DNA of 64,000 nt from Bradyrhizobium sp. Arg816 (lineage in GTDB: Bacteria > Pseudomonadota > Alphaproteobacteria > Rhizobiales > Xanthobacteraceae), in contig NZ_JAPRAQ010000002.1 of NCBI RefSeq assembly GCF_029989365.1, positions 248,001 through 312,000 of the forward strand, read 5' to 3'. A program made the translations under genes and the position numbers. Numbering within the stretch: position 1 is the stretch's first letter; every line of letters starts with the position of its first letter. Of the stretch, positions 34,911 to 43,079 are shown piece after piece. A model generated the notes under the pieces. That model was not told where the DNA came from. It saw only the letters and a program-made list of their open reading frames with translations, and searched no databases.

Positions 34911-35053
34911 TCAGTATCCACGGACTTAAGAGCAATCTCCAGTCTTTGTGCCGGTGCCGGGCGGGAAGGTTCATGGGCCGCACGGCGCCGCCTGCCGCCG
35001 CGGGCGCGGCATAAATCGAGACACGACCCGAGCGGTTTGACTTTGGCTCGGGG

Positions 35054-35794
35054 TCACCGAGCCCTTTGACTGCGCTTCCTGGCTCGCTTCGGAGCTGCCT
35101 TGCGCTTCTTGACGGCTTTGGCCTTCCTGGCTGCCTTTGCCTTTTTGGCGCGCCCTCCCCGTTTCGGCTTTGCAAGATCGGCGCGCGCGGCCATCTCGGG
35201 CAGCTCCGCTGTCTCCGCGACGATCTGGTGCGCGGCGTCGGCCGCAGGCACCGACATCACGATCTGGAGCTCGGCCGCGGTATATGCGGGATCCCAATGT
35301 GAGTTCGCGGGAACGTGGCAGTGCCCGTAATGGCCGCCGCGCGTCCGCCAGTTCTGTTCGTTGCGGTTGTGATGGCCGGGATCGTGGCCGCGATCGGGCG
35401 GATTGGGATAACCGTTCGGCCAGTCACCCGGCACATTGTGTGTGCTTTCGATCCATCGGCACAGCCGGCCGACATTCGTCAGGCTGGCCTGGCTCTTGGG
35501 TCTGCCGGCGAAGCCGACCAGCTCGAACTGGATCGCGGAGAACCGGTTGGTCTCGACCGTCCCAGGCGGGTGAGCCAATGCTCTTGCCGCGACCTCGGTG
35601 TCGAGATGCTGGTAGATGAACTGGTCATCGACAGTGAAGTGCGGGATGTCGTGCCCGTTGTCCTGATAGGTCGCGAACGCGCCCGCCGCAGTCGATCCTT
35701 CGGTGGTGTGATGGATAATCCTGAACGGTCCGGCGGTGTATTGACCCGCGCTCCACGGCAACGGCATCCATCGCGCGAAAGGACATCTGGCCAT
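35054..35794 (-). CDS. N-acetylmuramoyl-L-alanine amidase-like protein with lysine-rich tail
   Basis: A 246-residue protein. The amidase_2/PGRP fold is indicated by PFRIIHHTTEGSTAAGAFAT (first metal His), DIPHFTVDDQFIYQHLDTEV, FSAIQFELVGFAG and HYGHCHVPANSHWDP (second His region). It would cut peptidoglycan stem peptides. No signal peptide is present. Residues 205-246 are almost only Lys, Arg and Ala (AKKAKAARKAKAVKKRKAAP). The neighbour upstream has a similar tail and lies 37 bp away, so the two form an operon. Such tails may bind anionic polymers. Confidence 0.8.
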   Translation of the reverse strand: MARCPFARWMPLPWSAGQYTAGPFRIIHHTTEGSTAAGAFATYQDNGHDIPHFTVDDQFIYQHLDTEVAARALAHPPGTVETNRFSAIQFELVGFAGRPKSQASLTNVGRLCRWIESTHNVPGDWPNGYPNPPDRGHDPGHHNRNEQNWRTRGGHYGHCHVPANSHWDPAYTAAELQIVMSVPAADAAHQIVAETAELPEMAARADLAKPKRGGRAKKAKAARKAKAVKKRKAAPKRARKRSQRAR

Positions 35795-35831
35795 ATGCTA
35801 CCCCCGAGCTTTGCTTGATTGTCTTGGGCGA

Positions 35832-36917
35832 TCACGCGCGCTTTTTGCTTTTCTTGCTTTTGCTCTTCTTGGCTCCCTTCCGCGCCGATGCCTTGCTCCG
35901 CCGTTTTGAAGGCGCCTTTTTCGCGGACTTCTTTTTCGCTGAAGTCTTCCTGGCTGACGCCCGCTTGGCCGAGCCTGCAGCCGTCTTGCGAGGCGTCGCC
36001 TTCTTCGCCTTCTTCGCCATCTTGGCTCGCCCGGCTTTGCGCGGCTTGGCCCGTCGCGCCCGCGTGGCACTCGCGGCCGGCGGCGGCGGCGCCATGCTCG
36101 TTGCTACGGCGGAAACCGCGGGCTCGGGCTGTTCGGTGCGGACGTTGGCGAGGGCCGTCTGCAGCGCCGCGTCCCAGGCCGCGAGGTCGAAATGTTGGGG
36201 GTCGTCGTGGTCGCCAACACCCAGGTCCAGCACGCAATGGAAGACCGGGACCATCCATGCGCCGCGCCGGACACCGGCGATGACATATTGCAGCGCGAGC
36301 CTTGCATATTGGACGGGCGTAAAGCCGGGTTGGGGCGAGTCCACGTCGCTCGGGCCGGGGCCCATGCGCGGCTGCACCAGCTCGTGATGCAGGAACAAGC
36401 CTTTGAAACGGACACTGGGCTTTTCGAACCGGGTCGCGCGCCATGGCGTACCGTAGTCCCGGTCCGTCAGTGTCTCGCCAAGACGCGTGATGTAGATGTG
36501 CGTCTTGCCGTCAGCAAGACCTGAAAGCTTGTTGCCGGACCAGGCGGCCGTGTTGATGAAGGCCGGATCGAAATCCTCTCCGGGGTCCAGTTTGAAGCTG
36601 GTGTCATGAATGACGAAATAGCGCGCGAGCGGTGCGGCCGGATTGTCGTCGTTCGCGTGGCAGACGCGATCCATCACCGAGCCGCCGACGGTGCTCTCGG
36701 CAATCCCGCGTGTCTGGAGGAACGATCTCACCTGCGCCTTGGTCACCCCCAGAGTGGCAGGATTGGCGAGCAGGCCGGACAGGACCGGCGGCAGATTGGC
36801 TTTGGCTTCGTCGACATTGCCGGCGCGCTTGACGGTGCGAAGCAGGCAGCGCGCCTGATCGATCGGCGATCCCTCGAACGTCAATTGAGTGGAGTCAAAG
36901 GGGCAAGGTGTGGTCAT
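35832..36917 (-). CDS. Possible amidase-like protein with lysine-rich tail
   Basis: A 361-residue protein. The N-terminal 90 residues (CPFDSTQLTFEGSPIDQARC, LLRTVKRAGN, LPPVLSGLL) resemble a targeting domain of unknown role. The middle has RYFVIHDTSF, HIYITRLGETLTDRDYG, FLHHELVQPR and DDPQHFDLAAWDAAL, which could be a diverged amidase fold with three His. From residue 270 onward it is Lys/Ala/Ser-rich (KKAKKATPRKTAAGSAKRAS). No signal peptide. ATG at 36917 has GGGAG before it. Function is inferred only from the neighbour and the VIHD motif. Confidence 0.65.
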   Translation of the reverse strand: MTTPCPFDSTQLTFEGSPIDQARCLLRTVKRAGNVDEAKANLPPVLSGLLANPATLGVTKAQVRSFLQTRGIAESTVGGSVMDRVCHANDDNPAAPLARYFVIHDTSFKLDPGEDFDPAFINTAAWSGNKLSGLADGKTHIYITRLGETLTDRDYGTPWRATRFEKPSVRFKGLFLHHELVQPRMGPGPSDVDSPQPGFTPVQYARLALQYVIAGVRRGAWMVPVFHCVLDLGVGDHDDPQHFDLAAWDAALQTALANVRTEQPEPAVSAVATSMAPPPPAASATRARRAKPRKAGRAKMAKKAKKATPRKTAAGSAKRASARKTSAKKKSAKKAPSKRRSKASARKGAKKSKSKKSKKRA

Positions 36918-37048
36918 TATGCGCTCCCGGCGAATGATCACCTGCGCTGCCCGGCAGCGCTCACCCCCGCAACCTTACGGAAAGCCCTGGCGCGCTACAA
37001 CTTTTATTTGAATTGGCAATAGGCTCGAAGCGGCGCCGCTGCGTGCCT

Positions 37049-38341
37049 CTACTCTGCCGGCGTGAGCTGCTGCCGGCTCAGGCGCATTGCCGCGGTCTCG
37101 CGCACCCGGACGCGGGCGCGGCGCTTGCGCCACCAGATCACGACGCCGGTGACCGACAGTGCCGCCACCACGAGGCCCATGATCGAAATCAGGATTCGCC
37201 CAAAGAGGCCAACGATGCGGCCCGAATGCAGCGGGAATTGCGCCTGCACGAAGATGTCGGCGGCGGTGCCGACCCAGGGCAGCCGCTCGCCGATCGGGCG
37301 GCCGTCTTCGCTGTCGTAATAGAGCTGCGCCGGCCCGACGCCGCCGGCGCCGTGATCGTCGCCGGGATGGAAGTAGGCGGCCGCGTAGACCCCATGGGCC
37401 GGGCCGTAATTGATCGAGCCGACCGGGACGGTCCACCCTCGCCCCTTGCCGTCAGCCGCCGCGCGCGCAGCGATGTCGGCGAAGGTGACCTTTGGCTCGA
37501 TGGGATCGTCGAGATTGCGATAGGGCCGCTGCTCATAGGGCGTCGGCGTGTAGTTCGACACCATCTTCATCATCGGCGAGAACACCTCGAAATAGAGGTT
37601 CAGCGAGAACGCCGTGAAGGCGATGATGAACAGCACGCCCCAGGTCCACAGGCTGAAGGCGCGATGGATGTCGAAATTGATCCGGTAGGCGCTGCCCGAT
37701 GCCTTGATGGTCCAGGCCGGCGCCCAGCGCGCCCAGAAGCCGCGTTCGAGCTGGCGCGCGACCTGGGGCGCCCGCGCGGCCTTGGCGCGCCGTCGCGAGG
37801 GCAGCGTCAGATAGAAGCCGACGAAGCAATCGATGGTCCAGATGATGGCGATCACGCCGAGCAGGCGCATGCCCCAGCGATCGCTGCCCCAGAATTCCGG
37901 AATGTGCATGGTGTAGTGGAGCTTGTAGAGGAACGAGACGAGGTTCTCGCGCGTCACCGGCCACACCGCACCCCAATAGCGCCGGCCGAGCTCGACGCCG
38001 GTGTTGGGATCGAGGAAGATCTGGTTGTAGTCGATCGCGAAGCGTTTTCCCGTCGCCGGATCGATCCGCGGCATCACGAAGAACCACAGCGAGTGCCCCT
38101 CCTCCGGCGTCATGAAGAGGTAGACGACGCGGGCGCGCGGATCGCGCTGCTCGATCATCTTCGCGAGCTCGATCGAGGGAATCGCCGGGCCTTTGCTGGT
38201 GACATCGAACAGGTGGTGATTCAGCACCTCGTCGATCTCATGATCCCAGGAGATGATCGCGCCGGTGATGCCGGAGAAGAACAGGAATCCGGCCGTGAGC
38301 AGTCCCGCCCAGCGATGCAGCCTGCCGAATATCGCTCTCAT
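37049..38341 (-). CDS. PepSY-associated membrane protein (iron-siderophore reductase-like)
   Basis: A 430-residue protein with four membrane segments: FGRLHRWAGLLTAGFLFFSG at the start, WGMRLLGVIAIIWTIDCFVG, HRAFSLWTWGVLFIIAFTAF and ILISIMGLVVAALSVTGVVI near the end. His in LHRW and in HYTMH/DIHRAF are the usual haem-ligand candidates. Genes of this type stand next to TonB receptors and are thought to reduce or release iron from siderophores at the inner membrane. It follows the receptor gene by 60 bp on the same strand. Start 38341 (MRAIFGRLHRW); upstream alternatives exist. Confidence 0.88.
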   Translation of the reverse strand: MRAIFGRLHRWAGLLTAGFLFFSGITGAIISWDHEIDEVLNHHLFDVTSKGPAIPSIELAKMIEQRDPRARVVYLFMTPEEGHSLWFFVMPRIDPATGKRFAIDYNQIFLDPNTGVELGRRYWGAVWPVTRENLVSFLYKLHYTMHIPEFWGSDRWGMRLLGVIAIIWTIDCFVGFYLTLPSRRRAKAARAPQVARQLERGFWARWAPAWTIKASGSAYRINFDIHRAFSLWTWGVLFIIAFTAFSLNLYFEVFSPMMKMVSNYTPTPYEQRPYRNLDDPIEPKVTFADIAARAAADGKGRGWTVPVGSINYGPAHGVYAAAYFHPGDDHGAGGVGPAQLYYDSEDGRPIGERLPWVGTAADIFVQAQFPLHSGRIVGLFGRILISIMGLVVAALSVTGVVIWWRKRRARVRVRETAAMRLSRQQLTPAE

Positions 38342-38400
38342 CGTCTCGACTCTCATCAAGCGGGTCCGGCTGCCATCGCCGGACCGTCCTCACATCGAAC

Positions 38401-40722
38401 TCACCAACGGTAGGTCAGCTTGCCGATAGCCTTCCGTCCCTCCGCATAGAAGCAGCCGGACAGGCTGTAGCAGGCGGCGACATAGCGTGTGTCGGCGAGG
38501 TTGGTGACGTTCAGCGACAGGCGCCAATTGTCCCTGCTATAGGCGAGCAGCGCGTCCAGCACGGTGGACGATCCCACCTTGAACGTGTTGGCGTCGTCGC
38601 CCCAGGTCGCGCCGACATAACGGATGCCGCCGCCGAGCTGCAGGCCCGCCAGCGGCCCGTTCTGGAGCGTGTAGTCGCTCCACAGCGAGGCGCGGTTGAG
38701 CGGCACGGTGACCGGCGCCTTGCCGACGTTCACCGGATCCTGCGTGAGCATGGCATCGACATAGGCATAGGCGGCGCGCAGGTTCCAGCCGTCGGCGAGC
38801 GACATCGTGCCTTCGAGCTCGATGCCGCGGGATTTCACCTGACCTGTCTGTTCGGCAAAGTTGAGCGGAGGTGCGAACGTGACGACGTTGTCGCGCGTCA
38901 GGTCGAAGGCGGCGAAGGTGAACAGTGCATTCCAGCCGATCGGTTGGTACTTGACGCCGACCTCGTACTGGACGCCGGTTTCGGGATTGAGCATCTGTCC
39001 GGACCGACCGGTCGCGAGCACCGGCAGGAACGACTCGGAATAGCTGAAATAGGGTGCAACCCCGTTGTCGAAATTGTACATCACGGCGGCGCGGCCGGTG
39101 AAGGCCGAGGCGTCTTTCGCGACCGACTTATTGGAGGTGGGGAGATTGCTGTCGACCTGCGTCGTCACGAAATCCTGGCGGCCGCCGAGCTGGAACGACA
39201 GCCGGCCGAGCTTGATCTGATCCTGCGCATAGAGGCCGACCTGCGACTGCCTGACACCGGTGTTGTCGCTCATGGCACCGATGGTCCAGTCGTTGCTGTA
39301 GACCGGGTTGAAGACGTTGATCTCGGGGGCCGACGTCGTGACGCCAAAGGCGGTGTCGCGGAACGACGTGTTGCGATAGTCGATCCCGACCAGCGTGGTG
39401 TGGCCGAGGATGCCGGTGGTGAACTTGCCCTGGAGCTGATTATCCACCGCGAAGGAATTGATGTAGGAGTTGCTGTAGCTGCCGAAACGCGCGAGCTGCC
39501 CCGCGGCCTCGTTGGTGTAGCCTCCGCCGTAAAACACCTTTTCCTCGTTGTGCTGATAGGCGTAGCGCAGGTTCTGCCGGAACGTGATGTTGTCGGTGAA
39601 ATTGTGCGAGAGCTGGTAGCCGGCGGTCGCGATCTCGGTGTTGAACGCGTTGAAGCTCGGCACGCCCGCGAAGAACGAGACCGGGATGGTGCGGCCGTTG
39701 TTCGGCCATACCGTGCCCGAGGCCGGCAGGAACTGGAGGCCCCACCCTGCCCGGTCCTTCTGGTAGTTGGCGAGGATCGTGATGGTGGTGTCCTCGTTCG
39801 GCTTGAACGTGACGGCGGGCGCGATGAAGACGCGGTTGTCCTTGGTGAAGTCGACCTGGGTCTCGCCGTCGCGGACGACGCCGGTCAGGCGCCACAGCAC
39901 GGTGCCTTCCTTGTTGGCGGGGCCGCCCATGTCGAACTGGCCCTGATAGCGGTTGAAGCTGCCGCCGGAGATCGAGACTTCGCCGAATTGCTGCGCGGTC
40001 GGCAGCTTGGTGACGTAGTTGAGGATGCCGCCGGTGCCGCTGCCGCCATACATCGCCGAGGATGGTCCCTTGAGAACCTCCAGGCGTTCGGCACCGTAGG
40101 GATCGAGGCCGTTGAAATGCACGTAATTGCTGGATGGAATCCTGAGGCCGTCGACGTAGAGGCCCGACATCGTCGTGTCGAAGCCGCGGATCTGGAGGGC
40201 GCCGAAGCCGGTGTCCGAGCCGCCATTGACGTCGCCGCTGACGCCTGCGGTGTAGCGCAAGGCCTCGCCGATCGAGACCGCGCCCTGGTTCCTGACCTGG
40301 TCGGTGGTGACGACGGACACCGACTGCGGCGTTTCGATCAGCGGCGTGTCGGTCTTGGTGGCGGTGCCGCTCCGCGTCGCGACGAAGCCGCGCACCGGGC
40401 CATTGGCGCGTTCACCCGTGTCGCGATTCGCTGATGCCGATTGCGTCGGTATGGCTTGCTGCGCTGGAGAACGCCGGTTGGCGCGCGCAGCGCGTGTCGT
40501 CGCGGACCGCCGCGACGAGGCCGCCGCCGCGGGTCGGGCGCGTTGCGCCGGCGCTTCCACCGAGACCGTGGGAATTTGAGTCTGCGCCTGCAAGGACGCG
40601 AAGGGAACGCAGAGAGCGAATATGCTGACGGCGCCGAAGAAAAGCACCTGAAGCTGTCGAACACGCGCATTGGAGCGCGAACGAAGTTTGAAGTCTGACA
40701 CGTCTATCGAGGCCCCACGCAC
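38401..40722 (-). CDS. TonB-dependent siderophore receptor
   Basis: A 773-residue outer-membrane receptor. The signal lies about residues 25-46 (VLFFGAVSIFALCVPFASLQ). A low-complexity Ala/Arg linker follows. The plug domain has PLIETPQSVSVVTTDQVRNQ, LRYTAGVSGDVNGG, IRGFDTTMSGLYVDGLR and YGAERLEVLKGPSSAMYGGS. The barrel ends in aromatic TYRW, as outer-membrane proteins need. It is of the FhuA/FoxA hydroxamate type. GTG at 40722 is used for lack of an ATG; the n-region is unusually long. An Irr-box-like site lies upstream. Confidence 0.93.
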   Translation of the reverse strand: MRGASIDVSDFKLRSRSNARVRQLQVLFFGAVSIFALCVPFASLQAQTQIPTVSVEAPAQRARPAAAASSRRSATTRAARANRRSPAQQAIPTQSASANRDTGERANGPVRGFVATRSGTATKTDTPLIETPQSVSVVTTDQVRNQGAVSIGEALRYTAGVSGDVNGGSDTGFGALQIRGFDTTMSGLYVDGLRIPSSNYVHFNGLDPYGAERLEVLKGPSSAMYGGSGTGGILNYVTKLPTAQQFGEVSISGGSFNRYQGQFDMGGPANKEGTVLWRLTGVVRDGETQVDFTKDNRVFIAPAVTFKPNEDTTITILANYQKDRAGWGLQFLPASGTVWPNNGRTIPVSFFAGVPSFNAFNTEIATAGYQLSHNFTDNITFRQNLRYAYQHNEEKVFYGGGYTNEAAGQLARFGSYSNSYINSFAVDNQLQGKFTTGILGHTTLVGIDYRNTSFRDTAFGVTTSAPEINVFNPVYSNDWTIGAMSDNTGVRQSQVGLYAQDQIKLGRLSFQLGGRQDFVTTQVDSNLPTSNKSVAKDASAFTGRAAVMYNFDNGVAPYFSYSESFLPVLATGRSGQMLNPETGVQYEVGVKYQPIGWNALFTFAAFDLTRDNVVTFAPPLNFAEQTGQVKSRGIELEGTMSLADGWNLRAAYAYVDAMLTQDPVNVGKAPVTVPLNRASLWSDYTLQNGPLAGLQLGGGIRYVGATWGDDANTFKVGSSTVLDALLAYSRDNWRLSLNVTNLADTRYVAACYSLSGCFYAEGRKAIGKLTYRW

Positions 40723-40886
40723 AGCCGGCTTTGCCGGAATGATTTTTGGACTCTCGCCCTAACGCGGGGGCATCTTCAGTGCGAGAGACGCAGAGTTAGA
40801 ATCTATCGAGACCGGGGAATAGATCGTGCGACCAATGCGCCCATATGCGCGTCGATGTGCGTCGCTGATTTCTGCGAGCGGTCGGA

Positions 40887-40903
40887 TATGGAATGCTTCT
40901 AGA
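40887..40903 (-). promoter_or_regulatory. Possible iron control element (Irr-box-like)
   Basis: On the minus strand TCTAGAA-GCA-TTCCATA matches 11 of 14 arm positions of the TTTAGAA-N3-TTCTAAA element bound by Irr. It is about 165 bp before the receptor start. Match by eye only. Confidence 0.3.
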
Positions 40904-40928
40904 GTGAGAACATTCGCCGCTTGTCTGT

Positions 40929-42335
40929 TCAACCTTGCGCGGCGATCATCGTGTTGAGCGCTTTAACGCTCGGCGCAAACAGCACTGCGACGCCCTTGTA
41001 GCGGATAAATTGCTTCATCTGGAATGTCACGGAGGCGTCCCCCGCGAGCGGAACCTGGAACCGGGTCTCGGCCTTTGGATCTGCCCGGTTTCCGGTCAAG
41101 GCATCCTGCGCATTGGCTCCGTTCGGAAGGCTCATGTAGGCGTCGGCAAAGTCCGTCTGATGCATCCACCGCAGGATGGTATAGAATTGCTCGTTGATCC
41201 TGGCGAAGTAGAAAAGCCCCACGATGCCGCGGTCCTTGCCGTCGTCCTCCGCGCCCTCCAGATGAGGACCATAGGAAAATCCGCGGCGTATGACGCGCGG
41301 CGGCCCCTTGGGGAAACGAATCTGGTTGGCGAATTTCAGCGGATGATCGCGGCAATTGACAATGCGAATGTGAGCCCCGAGCGGGCATTTGACGCCGTCT
41401 GGATCGTCGCCATAGCCGAACGCATCGTTCAATTGCGGGGTCGACGGTGGTGCATCCGGAAAACGTGACAGCGGCGACCCGTGTCGCCAGCGCCCCATCA
41501 TCTTGGCCGCGATCCATTCTTCGGCCAGTTCCGGGCCGACATGCGGCGCCGCCTGCGGTGCATTAGCCTTCAGGAATTTGTTGAAGGCCGCGACGTCCTG
41601 ATAAAGCCACGACAGGCCGACGAACGATCCATCGCGCGCGAAGTCCTGCCATGGACCGGGCTTGAACGGTGCAGTGGGAAAATCGCTGTTCGGATAGCCG
41701 ACGACGATCTCGCGACAATCGACGGCGTCGGAAGCCCTGGCAGCCGGCGCATCCTGCCAGTCAACATTCGGCGCGGTGATTCCATCGCGATAGCCAAAAT
41801 GCAGGCGGCCGTCGGCCGGCCGACAGCCGGACAGCGCGCCGTCGTCCCAACTGTCGAGCGACAATTCCCGGACACCGAGGCCGGTCGCCGACTGCCGCAC
41901 TTGCGCGAGGCAATCGGCTTTCTGCTCGGGCGTATCGAACCCGATGTGGATGGCGAGATCGATATCGCTCGACTTGAACTTGCCGTCCCACCATCCGGCC
42001 GGAGCGCTGGCGTCGAGGAAACCAAGCTGTGTCGCAATGCCGCCATCCGGCGCCTGCGCCGGGTCCACGAACGATACCTCGAACTGCTGCCGCCCCTGCG
42101 CGACGTCGAGGTCGGGGCGACCCGACATCAACGTCGCGATGCCGTTCCAACTGAACATGAAGTGGAACGCGGGACCATCGGCGTCCGGGCCCGCCCCCAC
42201 CGCCGCCCGCGGTATCCATTGCTGCAAGAAGGACCTGGCACCGCCGGCGTCGCCAAACCTAAACAACAGAACCGCAAGTAGCGGCTTGGCCGAGCTTCGA
42301 GCGACGATCGCCTGCAAATTGCCGAGATCCACCAT
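40929..42335 (-). CDS. DyP-type (dye-decolorising) haem peroxidase
   Basis: A 468-residue peroxidase. The DyP signature GXXDG appears as GYRDGITAP (distal Asp, about residue 185); the proximal haem His is in CPLGAHIRIVNCRDH (about 327); the distal Arg is probably in RFPKGPPRVIRRGFSYG. No signal peptide is seen, so it is cytoplasmic or exported by its partner. ATG at 42335. It is the second gene of an operon, 80 bp after a 152-aa protein. The substrate is unknown; the family oxidises bulky aromatics. Confidence 0.92.
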   Translation of the reverse strand: MVDLGNLQAIVARSSAKPLLAVLLFRFGDAGGARSFLQQWIPRAAVGAGPDADGPAFHFMFSWNGIATLMSGRPDLDVAQGRQQFEVSFVDPAQAPDGGIATQLGFLDASAPAGWWDGKFKSSDIDLAIHIGFDTPEQKADCLAQVRQSATGLGVRELSLDSWDDGALSGCRPADGRLHFGYRDGITAPNVDWQDAPAARASDAVDCREIVVGYPNSDFPTAPFKPGPWQDFARDGSFVGLSWLYQDVAAFNKFLKANAPQAAPHVGPELAEEWIAAKMMGRWRHGSPLSRFPDAPPSTPQLNDAFGYGDDPDGVKCPLGAHIRIVNCRDHPLKFANQIRFPKGPPRVIRRGFSYGPHLEGAEDDGKDRGIVGLFYFARINEQFYTILRWMHQTDFADAYMSLPNGANAQDALTGNRADPKAETRFQVPLAGDASVTFQMKQFIRYKGVAVLFAPSVKALNTMIAAQG

Positions 42336-42415
42336 GGCGCCTGTCCTGCAATAACAGTCAGCCGATAGGCACCTCAAAGCCGGCCTATCCCGAAAGCGCA
42401 AATCCGCTCTGGAAG

Positions 42416-42874
42416 CTATTTCCCGAGCTTTGCCAGAATGTTTGCGACCGTCATGCCGTCGTAAGCCGAGAACAGCCAGCCGGATGTGTTACCACTGATG
42501 TCGGTTGAGCCGTCGGTGGCCGTGCCCAGCGAACGTGCGTTGTGTTTCTTCGAGAATTCGAAGAACGCATTGGGATCGTTGATGTCCAGGCCAGTCGTAT
42601 CTGCCAGGGAAAATATCTCGGCAAATATCGGAGTGAGCGCTCGTCGGAAAAACTCCGTGTATTCCTGGTGCGTTCCCTCATACTCGGTGATGACTTGGAT
42701 GTACTTGTCGTCGATGACGACGACCCGTGCGAAATGAACGATCCTGGACTGCTTCAACGCCGCCGCGATGGCGGGCTGAACCTTATCAGTGAAGATCGCC
42801 TCGAGGTTCCGCAGCTTTGCCAGGGTCTCGGCATCCTGCTTGATCGGCAGCGTGAGATTGAGTGCATGGGTCAT
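42416..42874 (-). CDS. Unknown 152-aa partner of the DyP peroxidase
   Basis: Soluble protein: LTLPIKQDAETLAKLRNLEA, IVHFARVVVIDDKYIQVITE, YEGTHQEYTEFFRRALTPIF and TSGWLFSAYDGMTVANILAK. The LPIKQD...L..LE..F and VHFAR..VI....vQV.TeydG pattern looks like a dimeric ferredoxin-like fold, the same fold type DyP enzymes are built of, so it may be a diverged relative or regulatory subunit. ATG at 42874 has AGGAGA upstream. It is the first gene of the operon. No function known. Confidence 0.75.
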   Translation of the reverse strand: MTHALNLTLPIKQDAETLAKLRNLEAIFTDKVQPAIAAALKQSRIVHFARVVVIDDKYIQVITEYEGTHQEYTEFFRRALTPIFAEIFSLADTTGLDINDPNAFFEFSKKHNARSLGTATDGSTDISGNTSGWLFSAYDGMTVANILAKLGK

Positions 42875-43079
42875 GGGAAATCTCCTAAAGAAATACAACT
42901 TTAGGATGGTATCACTCCCGAAAGGAATTGGAAGCGATCTTTCGACCTGCGGCCAGCCGTCGCGCCGCGGGCCCTTCGAAAGGGGCAGCAATACTCCCCT
43001 GACAATTCGACCGCGAGCGCATGCGACCAGCGAACCAGCGCTGGTCGGCCTGCTGCGAACGTTGTGCCGCGCGACGAGT

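Noticed and set aside
38944..40434. A 496-codon plus-strand frame antisense to the TonB receptor
   Set aside because: Shadow frame; the receptor on the minus strand has plug and barrel motifs and a correct C-terminal aromatic residue.
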